DNA from: Paraglomus occultum
Taxonomy: Eukaryota; Glomeromycota; Glomeromycetes; Paraglomerales; Paraglomeraceae
NCBI GenBank assembly: GCA_910592205.1
Contig: CAJVPJ010001201.1
Span: 1-11,492, forward strand
DNA: 11,492 nt
Reading direction: 5' to 3'
Positions within the stretch are counted from its first letter, which is position 1. Each line of letters begins with the position of its first letter. A program made the position numbers and the translations under genes. The notes under the pieces are model-generated. The model worked only from the letters and a program-made list of their open reading frames with translations. It had not been told where the DNA came from and searched no databases. Shown in pieces: positions 1 through 7,530 of the stretch.

Positions 1-1091
1 TCTAACCAATCCGTTATGCGTGTGCATCCATGGCGTAATGAGGTCATTTCTCGTACATTCATCAATGTGGAATACTCTATCCATTGTATACACGTATACG
101 CATCTCTTGTATTACTCCACGATTCCATAATAAATGAATCCAACGTCTTGTTGCCGGTTGTCCAATCAAGAGGTTGTGGAGCTTTACACTGATAGCAGAA
201 TGCCTTTATCTTAGTTGCTAATATCTGTATACACGCCATACATAATCCAGCTTCGTATCGTTCTTTTATCAGACAATACTTTTGTTTCTTTGTATCGTAT
301 GTAAATCCGATGGTAACCCAAATATCTGTGTTAAGAATATCTGGGTGTTTATTGCATAACTAATAATGCCATAATAATAAGTCAATAATTATTTAAACTA
401 TTTAATAAACATAACGCATAAGTAAATATTTTACCTCTGCATAATATAAATCATGTGTCTCGTCTGCGATCTCAAGTGGAATCAATTTAACACGCTTGTT
501 ATCAATAGGTAGACCATTCAAGTATAAGCTATATCCCCAATCACCAATACAATCTTCTGGAATCCATTCCAAATAGGCGTCATTTGGTGAGTTTGTTTGT
601 AGTTGAGATTTCTTAATAAAGTCATCGAGTTGGTGATTGTTGCTAGTCCACCCATCGGATAATTGTTTATAACCACAAATGCACCACACGGGACTACATC
701 GGAGTATTCCACATGTGGAGCAGAAGCCATATCGAGAATAATAATGGTAAAAGACTTTATCAGCAACCATGTAATAGTTATTATTGTAGTTGGTGAATCC
801 AATAATGAGGTTGTTGCGCCACTCAAGCCATTTCTTATATCGTCTAAAGTTATTGTCGTCATTATCGTATTTGTGTGTTGGAAGTGAGTATATTCTAGCA
901 AACTCACTCACAAGTGTTGCTGTGCATTCTTCACTTCTTCCGAGTAATACCAGCGTTATAGAACGCCGCCCGTGAATAGCGCGGTAAACGTTGTCAAATT
1001 GAGTCGGCTTTACGTTGGCAACCCTCCATCTAAGGTTATCACCCAAGTTGGCGATGGCTGGATTATTAACAGCGCCTGATGTTAACGACAT
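1..1091 (-). CDS. Copy A: tandem kinase-N-lobe protein, TKL-like family, 5' part only (runs off left edge)
   Basis: Two exons (1091-435 and 359-1) are open to the window edge, giving 338 complete codons. The ATG at 1091 is chosen because the paralogue at 3106 begins the same way (M-S-V/L-T-S). Residues ~20-118 resemble a kinase N-lobe without its glycine loop, keeping only pieces that align with the VAxK strand (ITLVLL), helix C (SEFARIYSL) and hinge (IIGFTNYNNNYYMVADK). A Cys cluster (C124, C127, C132, C137, C139) and a linker WTSNN...DDFI...LEWIP follow. A second degenerate N-lobe contains VKLIPLEI and, after the intron, WVTIGFTYDTKKQKYCLIKE. A clean CxxC-x11-CxxC (C259, C262, C274, C277) and WTTGN...DSFIMESW then lead into a third unit cut by the edge. 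No C-lobe is seen here; by analogy with copy B, a catalytic kinase domain should follow outside the window. Role is inferred: pseudokinase-containing signalling or scaffold protein. The family match is from motifs, not a search. Confidence 0.75.
360..434 (-). other. Intron 1 of copy A (75 nt, phase 0)
   Basis: The donor GTAAAA follows codon GAG, and the acceptor is ATTATTAG. Removing it joins two open frames in phase 0 between ...YYAE and LCNKHPDIL. The corresponding intron of copy B (3825-3901) is similar in sequence as well as position, including a shared TTTAAATAATTATTGACTTA block. That block contains the likely branch site and points to a recent duplication. Confidence 0.85.
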
Positions 1092-1882
1092 AGTAATAGA
1101 TTGACTTTAAGAATTCAGGTTGAAACAGATGTTCGCTTTTCAACACTTGTGTTACATCGCACAAATGCAGTACATTTGCCGGTTTCAAATAGACTGTATA
1201 TCGTAAACGTAAACTCTCATAAATAAGCACCTAACCATGATAAGCACCGGTAATGGTATAAATAATAACTAGTGAGTAGCATAGGGAAAAGGAGAGCTGT
1301 AAAGCAAAACAACTTGTTTATTGAAATACTTATGTATTATAACCCATTGGATTATGTTATGATTGGTGTTGATAGTGGAAGTGCGTGTGAGTCTAGAGTT
1401 CATATCCCGTAGAACTGTTGTATTTATTATTGTCATGTATAGAGTTTTATTTTCGTAGATAAGCCTTCTGGTAAATTGAACAAAATCATTGACATTAAAG
1501 TCTTGCCGATAAGTTCCGGTTGCATTTAGAAAGTACTTGTAAGTGATATTTGGAAGCAATCAGTTTCATATTGATAAGCGGCGACTCCTTGTTTGACCAC
1601 GTCTTTTGCGTTTACAATGACAGAAAATACGTTGGTTATCTACTGAGCACATAGATATAATTTATATTTATTCTAGGAGATATGTTGACAGCAAACAAAC
1701 ATAACTGAGTCCTGAACTCTGACATAACAATAGTAAGAAGCTTATTTAATTAGGAATAAAATAATATGTATTTTTTTATTGCTTACAATAAAAATGTCAC
1801 AATAATAACACAACCATCGGTTTATGTACCATAAGCATACAAATAATATTAGTCTAACGCAAAAATAACTATTCGAACATAA
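1092..1882. other. Intergenic stretch upstream of copy A; no gene supported
   Basis: No recognisable gene. Reading on the minus strand, TATTTATA at 1264-1257 is a weak TATA candidate about 166 nt before the copy A start. ATAAGCACC occurs twice (1223-1231 and 1240-1248). A 96-codon minus-strand open frame (1559-1269) starts at TTG, not ATG, has no motif I recognise and is not called. No remnant of the 5' part of copy C is visible just upstream of 1883. Confidence 0.5.
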
Positions 1883-2248
1883 AACTGAACCACCATTTGG
1901 GGATAGAGAGCTTGATAAAAGTTTAATATGTGATATTATGGGTGGATTGCGACCATTAATGCCAGATTCAGCGCCAGAGGAATACAAGAAAATTGCTGAG
2001 TGTTGTTGTGATGCAGATCCTGATAAGCGTCCAGATGCAAGGTTGGTTCAGACAGCCATTAAAAAGCTTATTGATATTAATATTGATGAGGAGAAGAATG
2101 ACAGCACGTGACAGACTATTATACAGATGTAAAACCCTTACCACGTTTCGAAAAGGAGAGTAAATACTCTACTGGAAATTTGCCTAAGCCAAGAATTAGG
2201 TTCAACTGCAGATATGATGACAGGGAATACACATATGCAAAACATTAA
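1883..2248 (+). pseudogene. Copy C: 3' remnant of a third copy of the kinase gene
   Basis: Similarity to copy B (about 5253-5590) begins abruptly near 1883. The remnant encodes only the end of the kinase C-lobe: EPPFGDREL, CDIMGGLRP, MPDSAPEEYKK and CDADPDKRPD, the last matching the conserved Arg region of subdomain XI. One Trp of copy B (EWCCDADP) is Cys here. At ~2108 a base is missing relative to copy B, creating an in-frame TGA. In the shifted frame the conserved tail continues (VKPLPRFEKESKYS...LPKPR) to TAA at 2246. No catalytic loop, DFG or N-lobe is present, so it cannot encode an active kinase. It is best explained as a broken duplicate between the two larger copies. Confidence 0.85.
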
Positions 2249-2304
2249 CATCACCCATTGTCTCATAAACTAGTGACTCAAAACACATTTTGAATAACTT
2301 GGAA

Positions 2305-2416
2305 TGTACGGTTATTTTCAATTTACGCGTGTATTTAATAGTTTATTTTTTTCGCTATTAAATACGATGTCCCATGTATTTCAATATAGAATGAGTTACT
2401 TAAATAAAACCGTACA
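2305..2416. repeat. Nested inverted repeat, MITE-like
   Basis: The outer arms TGTACGGTT (2305-2313) and AACCGTACA (2408-2416) are perfect 9-bp complements. Inside them, GTATTTAATAG (2331-2341) and CTATTAAATAC (2355-2365) form a perfect 11-bp stem around a 13-nt T-rich loop. No target-site duplication is evident at the outer ends, so whether it is a mobile-element remnant or a structured regulatory sequence is open. Confidence 0.55.
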
Positions 2417-2670
2417 CGCTTGCTGTTAGCTGTTTTGTCGGAATAGATTATTGAATAAAATATAAAGTACATGTTTAAAGTTTATGGTACTGGTAATTCT
2501 GAATAAACGCATAGCTACATTCATTCATTATAAATTTCAGTACTGACCGAATGTCCAACATTCTATTCATACTCGAACTAATTCTTTTCCACAATACCAA
2601 TAACCCATGCAATCGGTTAATGAGGCCGGATTATCTTGCTCAATTTTTTGGATATGGGGAAATTGTATAG

Positions 2671-2800
2671 TCAAACCTGTTTATACCGGACATGTATATA
2701 CCGGAATCTCTTTATATCGGACAGATTTTTGTGCACCGTTCGTTCCACATGAAATTTTTTGTTTATACCGGACATCTCTTATAAATCTCCATATACCGGA
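2671..2800. repeat. Cluster of five TATAYCGGA motifs; possible end of a pogo/Tigger-like transposon
   Basis: The motif TATA(C/T)CGGA occurs five times, starting near 2682, 2697, 2713, 2764 and 2792, twice as TTTATACCGGACAT. The left end reads AGTCAAACCTGTTTATACC, similar in style to terminal repeats of pogo-type Tc1/mariner elements. I found no inverted partner and no DDE transposase in the window, so this would be a solo end or a decayed short element. The transposon assignment is inference. Confidence 0.4.
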
Positions 2801-3016
2801 AGAATTGAAGGATCAGTAGTTAAGAAATATAAATGGGATAGCAATAAAATGTTAAAGACAATCAAAGACAATTTGTTGTTTGAACGCAAGAGACTTTGGC
2901 ATAATACAACAAATATCGAAAATGTTACTTCATTACAGAGCACGTGAATATCAGTGTACAATTATGAAAAAGTCGACATTACATTTCTATGCTTGAGTAA
3001 CGATACACAGTTTTGG

Positions 3017-3025
3017 TATAAAAAG
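3017..3025 (+). promoter_or_regulatory. Candidate TATA box of copy B
   Basis: TATAAAAAG lies 89 nt upstream of the ATG at 3106, a suitable place for a fungal core promoter. No other promoter element is recognised. Confidence 0.4.
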
Positions 3026-3824
3026 AGTACAGTACGGAGGCGAAAAATTTTATGGAAATTGTGCCCGACTAAAATTATAAGGTGCTAATAACAAGTAATA
3101 GAACTATGTCGGTAACGTCAAGGATTGTTAACAACTCAGTAATTGACCAATTCGTTCGATCATCCTTGGAAAGCGAATATAAATACTTAAAGCTTGAATG
3201 GATTTTATCCTCAGAAATCATTGACATAACATTCAGTCAAATTGATGACATCTATTACGCTATTCGCAAACAAACATGTGATGGTAGAGTTAACGAAACG
3301 ATGATAATGCTTTCACTAGTTGGAAATGATGAGACCTGTACATCAACGTTTGTGAGTGAGTTTGCTAGGATATATTCACTTCCAACACACGAACACAGCA
3401 ATAATATCAGTCACTTTAAAAGATATGAGAAATGGCTTCACGGCCGCAACCGCTTGATAATGGGATTTACCAAGCACCATGATAACAACTATTACATGGT
3501 TGCCGATAGATGTTTTTACCATTGTTATGCTCGATATGGACTCATGTGGATTACTCCGATGTAGTCCTGGTGGTGCGTCTGTGACATAAACAATTATCCG
3601 ATGGATGGACCAGTAACAATAAACAACTCGATGAGTTTATTAGAAAATCTCAATTACAAACAAAGTCACCAAATAACGCCTATTTGGAATGGATCCCATT
3701 CGATTGTATTAATGATTGGAAAGATTTTGCATACTTGTTTGGTCTACCTACTAACTATCGTGGAAATGTTAAATTAATTCCACTTGAGATAACAGACGAG
3801 ACGCATGATTTATATTATGCCGAG

Positions 3825-3901
3825 GTAAACTATTCACTTATGTGTTATGTTCATGGCATAGTTTAAATAATTATTGACTTATCCTGTATCATTTCCACTA
3901 G
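3825..3901 (+). other. Intron 1 of copy B (77 nt, phase 0)
   Basis: The donor is GTAAAC after codon GAG (...YYAE) and the acceptor TCCACTAG precedes LCDTYPDIL. It matches the copy A intron in place, length and much of its sequence. It splits N-lobe unit 2 just after the residues aligned with helix C. Confidence 0.85.
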
Positions 3902-4336
3902 CTGTGTGATACGTATCCAGATATCCTTAACACAGATGTTTGGATTACCATCGGATTTACACACAATACAAAAACCCAAAAGTATTGTCTAATAAAAGAA
4001 GAAAAGGGGAACGAATTATGTCTGGCGTGTACAGAGCAATTAAACCCCGCGATAAACGCATTCTGTTATGAATGTAAAGCACCACGGCCTCGTGACTGGA
4101 CTACAGCTTTGGATTCATTTATTATGGAGTCATGGAGTAATATGAGTAACAAAAACGATGCATATATACAATGGATAGAATACTCTCTCTTGACAGACGT
4201 GCAAGAGATGACATCGTTGCACCATGGATGCACGCATATGGCAGATTGGTTAGGGCCGACATCGAGCAAACCGACGAAAGTGGCACTCAAGAAGATAGTT
4301 GACGAACGGGACGTTCAATCATTTGACTTGCATCAG

Positions 4337-4420
4337 GTTAAGTTATTTCACGTGTAAACAATGCAATCGATAGTGCTTAGCGTACATTTAAGTAACGTTG
4401 ATTATTGTTGTATTTTATAG
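4337..4420 (+). other. Intron 2 of copy B (84 nt, phase 0)
   Basis: The donor is GTTAAG after CAG (...FDLHQ) and the acceptor is TTTTATAG before ITKEHPEIL. It splits N-lobe unit 3 at the place that corresponds to intron 1 in unit 2. The unspliced frame meets a stop 21 nt into the intron, so splicing is required. Confidence 0.8.
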
Positions 4421-4744
4421 ATAACTAAAGAACACCCCGAAATTTTAACACCAGAAAATATTTGGATACTTGGAATCACTCAACAACCATTTAGTCGGGA
4501 ATACTATTTAGTTTTCTACTATGACGTACATGCAATATTGGACAGATTTATGCAGACTAACAAACATTTACGGTATATGCAGTATAGCGACTTGATAAAA
4601 TTAAAAAAATTGGATCTGGTGGTTACGGAACTGTCTATATTGCCAATTATAAAAAGTGTTCAGAAGTACCGTATATACAAGAAACTGTCGAACTTAAACG
4701 GTTTAAGAGTTTTTGATGAAAAGCCAGAATTATTTATTTCCGAG

Positions 4745-4814
4745 GTATGCAATTAAGCGGTAACATTAACTAAAGTAATATTTAATTAATGCTGTAATTA
4801 TTTTTATTTTATAG
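4745..4814 (+). other. Intron 3 of copy B (70 nt, phase 0)
   Basis: The donor is GTATGC after GAG (...ELFISE) and the acceptor is TTTTATAG before FRNHAKC. TTAACTAA, 20-30 nt into the intron, and TTTAATTAAT further on are branch-site candidates. It splits the fourth, catalytic N-lobe at the same structural position as introns 1 and 2. Confidence 0.85.
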
Positions 4815-5634
4815 TTCAGAAATCATGCCAAGTGCGCAGGCAAAGATTATTCTCTTTTTCTTAAAATTTATGGAGTGACACAAGACCCAGAAACAAAAGA
4901 GCACATTATTGTTATGCAATACGCTGACGAAGGTAGTCTTTTGTCTTATTTGGATCAAAATGGCGTGGGTGGATAAATTACGGCGTTTGTATAATATTGC
5001 GCGTTGTCTGAGACGGATTCATTATCAAGGATCAGTGCATTGCGATCTTCATGGCGGAAATATCGTTTTGTCTCGTGACTTTCCATACATATGCGACCTT
5101 GGTCTTTCGCGATCAATGAATTCACGCGAGTCAAATTCAAACATTCGAGGCGTATTGCCCTTTATCGCACCGGAAGTCTTTTCTACCAGCAAATTTACTC
5201 AGAAATCAGATGTGTATTCTTTTGGTATCATTATGTATTTGATGGCCACTGGTGAACCACTTTTTAGAGATAGACAATTTGATAGAGATTTAGTATGCGA
5301 CATTATGGGCGGACTGCGACCATCGATGCCTGATTCAGCGCCAGAGGGATACAAGAAACTTGCCGAGTGGTGTTGTGATGCTGATCCTGATAAGCGTCCC
5401 GATACGAATGCACTTTACTGGAATATTGACAAGCTTACTAGAGAGGTCGAGAAGGATAACAACACGTGGAATACTATCTATCATACTGATGTAAAACCAT
5501 TGTCACGTCTCGAGAAGGAGAGTAAATATTCTAGTACGCTCTTGCCTACTGGGAGTCTGCCCAAACCAAGAAATTATTCGTATCAGTTACCTCCGTTATC
5601 GGATTTGAGCTTGTTGGATGTTGACGAAGAGTAA

Positions 5635-5900
5635 AAGATGTAGTTCGGATTACAAAGACGGAAATTAGTTCTGTTTGTATAAATTATTAAAGTCGATCTA
5701 CAGTATTAGTTTTAGCGACCCAAACATCCTTTGAATAAACATATAATTTGAAGTTTTACCCTTCTTCCGTTTAAATTAATTAAATATGTTAGGGCTGAGT
5801 TAAAAGATACTGAAATAAAATCGTGCGCGTCTCTTCCTGCCGGGGTAGATCATTTGAATATCTAATAGATACAGAGTATCTTTATGAAATTAGTAATAAG
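5635..5900. other. 3' flank of copy B
   Basis: No gene is seen. AATAAA at 5734-5739, about 100 nt after the stop codon, is the best polyadenylation signal candidate for copy B. The rest is AT-rich without recognisable motifs. Confidence 0.4.
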
Positions 5901-6880
5901 TTAATAGTCCGGTGACACTGATTTCAATTCTTGTTCAAATTTTATTCCATTTTGACATTGATAAAATTTTGTTTGTAGCATTGATAAATGTAATGGCCAT
6001 TTCACGACTAATGCAAACAATAATCTTACTAGTCCATCGTGAAAAAACGGGCGGTAAGAAGTTAACGATAAAAAGCAGATTCCATACCTGTCCGGTCTTG
6101 GTAGTATAAATAAACAATCTACCCGAAGATTTATAACCATTACCTTCCATTATATGGCATCATCAAAGCTATGCTGCAAGTTTAACAACGGAAATAAATT
6201 GCCATACACGAGTGTGTCAACTACAGATGCCAACACCATATCGACTGTGCGAATAGTTTTTGGTCTGCGCCACTATTCCTAACCTCTGGCCGAGAGTCTG
6301 AACAAATCTAGTCAGGTGCAACATCCACGCATCATTGTTTTGGGGCCAAAATCTTTCTCAATGATGTGTTCTATATCGCGCGGATCGAGAAAAAAATTAT
6401 CCAATTACAGAGAAAGCCCGCTAACATTTCATAAACGCACAATTGTTGTTAAACTGCTGTTTAAATCGGCGCCGCATTATGCACATAAGCACTTGGTTAT
6501 TTCAAAAGTAATCATACGATCTAAACGTACAACAGTCATTGTGGTTAAACTGCTGTTTAAATCTATTATGCTTCAACCTGGAATTTGCAGAAAGTCATGC
6601 GATTAAAAATATGTACAGTTATATTGTGATCGAAAACGTTGTATGATGAGACATTATAACTGTTCGTACGAAAAGATATAGGCGCGCAAATAATATAAAT
6701 AAGACATTTTTGCTGGACGCCTCATTATCAAATTCATCAACCATTATAGCAAACGTATCTACAACTGTCTATATTATATCAACTTGTGTAATATCACATC
6801 TCTAATAACATACTCCACACAGAATCGGCCGCTTGTAAAATTGATGGTGATAGTAATTTTACCACATTTCGATACACCCT
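5901..6880. other. About 1 kb with no supported gene; overlapping weak frames and a direct repeat
   Basis: Overlapping open frames of 65-96 codons lie on both strands; most begin at GTG or TTG. The only ATG-started one worth noting is on the minus strand (6150-5935, beginning MEGNGYKSSG). It contains a GTATGG donor-like site after codon 21, but it has no recognisable domain and no upstream signal. The direct repeat at 6442/6538 is listed separately. Confidence 0.4.
6442..6563. repeat. 26-bp direct repeat pair, 96 bp apart, each containing a small palindrome
   Basis: 6442-6467 and 6538-6563 match at 25 of 26 positions. The core GTTAAACTGCTGTTTAAATC contains arms TTAAAC and GTTTAA around TGCT. 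Both copies are preceded by a related TAAACGYACAA stretch at unequal spacing. Function is unknown; it could be a protein-binding site pair or a decayed element. Confidence 0.6.
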
Positions 6881-7043
6881 ATGGATACCCCTAATAATGT
6901 TGAGATGGAAGATACTGAAGACACATATATTCAAAAGTTTACGCCTACTTTACTACGGAAAATTTTACCATGCTAGATAATGGTTTGCTAGAACTTATTG
7001 GTTTGTCCTGCAGTAAAAAAAGACAAAATTCCGGTTTGTAAAC
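6881..7043 (+). other. Two short overlapping frames, possible remnant of a decayed gene
   Basis: An ATG at 6881 opens a 31-codon acidic frame (MDTPNNVEMEDTEDTY...) ending in TAG at 6974-6976. An overlapping frame one base away continues as MLDNGLLELIGLSCSKKRQ to a TAA at ~7041. The two could be one broken reading frame. I recognise no domain, so this is a weak call. Confidence 0.2.
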
Positions 7044-7064
7044 CAATTTTTTTTCTGTTAGGAG

Positions 7065-7268
7065 TCAACCATACTTAACGGCAGACATGAATGGTTGTTC
7101 GCGTTCTTTTTTGGCATGAATGGGCCCGGTCAACGTAGTATTAACACATCCTTTAAACGGTCGTCTGAAAAACATTTTCACCACCTCGAAGACTTCATCC
7201 GTAATCCAATGCACCACAGAGTTGTACGTTATTGAAAATAACTTATACGACGACGCGATATTTATAAC
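7065..7268 (-). other. Unassigned 67-codon open frame, possible terminal exon
   Basis: On the minus strand the frame is open from an AG at ~7269 (context CTGACTTTAG, acceptor-like) to TGA at 7067-7065. It encodes a stretch of reasonable composition (SVVHWITDEVFEVVKMFF, then FRRPFKGCVNTTLTG). There is no early ATG, so it would need an upstream exon, which I could not find. No family is recognised. Confidence 0.2.
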
Positions 7269-7362
7269 CTAAAGTCAGAGCCGTCGAACAGTGTCCTATG
7301 GTCAATAACGAGCAAGGATAAGAAGAAAAACCGGTTAATAATATTGCTCGCGAGACTATTAA

Positions 7363-7530
7363 ACGAAAAAGAGAAAAGGCGACGAGTATTCTGACAAAGA
7401 CAGTGGTGAGATAATAGCCATAAATAACGAGGTAAATGCGGATAATAAACTACTATCGAAAAATAATTCGAGCGGGGTGTATAATGACGGAGAGGTACCT
7501 CGGCTTAGAAGGGGACGACCAAGAAGATAA
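7363..7530 (+). pseudogene. Decayed reading frame ending in an AT-hook
   Basis: Fifty-five codons follow an in-frame stop (7360-7362). They are Lys/Arg-rich at the start (KKRKGDEYSDKDSGE), polar in the middle, and end RLRRGRPRR-stop. The RGRP core flanked by basic residues is the AT-hook that binds the minor groove of AT-rich DNA, as in HMGA-type and some transposase or chromatin proteins. There is no start codon, and a neighbouring frame just upstream (TIKRKREK) suggests a frameshift. It is probably the tail of a broken DNA-binding protein gene. Confidence 0.3.

Larger units (their letters stand above)
2249..3016. other. Intergenic stretch between copies C and B, rich in inverted and short repeats
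   Basis: No gene is supported. It contains AATAAA at 2454-2459, about 200 nt after the copy C stop, which may be a relict polyadenylation signal. It also contains the nested inverted repeat at 2305-2416 and the TATAYCGGA cluster at 2671-2800, listed separately. Open frames of 60-70 codons around 2607-2961 read through those repeats on both strands and have no coding character. Confidence 0.5.
3106..5634 (+). pseudogene. Copy B: tandem kinase-N-lobe/kinase protein of TKL type, frameshifted
   Basis: The four-exon model is 3106-3824, 3902-4336, 4421-4744 and 4815-5634, with all introns in phase 0. Order: degenerate N-lobe 1 (WILSSEIIDI...IYYAIRK, SEFARIYSLPTH, hinge LIMGFTKHHDNNYYMVAD); broken Cys linker 1; N-lobe 2 (LEWIPFDCI, VKLIPLEIT); CxxC-x11-CxxC at 4019-4075; N-lobe 3, which retains VALKKI (~4280-4297); then a full kinase domain. 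That domain has glycine loop IGSGGYGTVY (4609-4638, shifted frame), VELK, helix-C FISE, catalytic loop HCDLHGGN (5038-5061), DLG in place of DFG (5095-5103), APE (5167-5175), SDVYSFGIIMY and DPDKRPD. Catalytic Asp and Asn and the DLG Asp are present. Disruptions: indels at ~3541-3590 (net -10 against copy A, stop TAG 3562), -1 in the A7 run 4603-4609, +1 in the T5 run 4710-4714, and +1 near 4957-4973 (stop TAA 4974). Either a recent pseudogene or a gene with assembly errors in short homopolymers. Confidence 0.75.

Noticed and set aside
518-975. Open frames on both strands overlapping copy A exon 1
   Set aside because: They lie inside the well-supported copy A coding sequence in other frames and match nothing.
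1269-1559. 96-codon minus-strand frame
   Set aside because: It begins at TTG after a stop, has no domain or homologue that I recognise, and sits in AT-rich intergenic DNA.
1742-1987. 81-codon minus-strand frame
   Set aside because: Its first part is antisense to the kinase remnant copy C and the rest is low-complexity AT-rich sequence.
4066-4290. 74-codon minus-strand frame
   Set aside because: Antisense shadow of copy B exon 2.
4909-5634. A separate short kinase gene starting at 4909
   Set aside because: The first codon is TTG and the first ~17 residues are the wrong frame of exon 4; the real upstream coding (MQYADEGSLL...) is in another frame, so this is the C-lobe of copy B after a frameshift.
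6316-6606. 96-codon plus-strand frame
   Set aside because: It has a GTG start and reads through both copies of the direct repeat; the duplicated VVKLLFKS is just the repeat translated.
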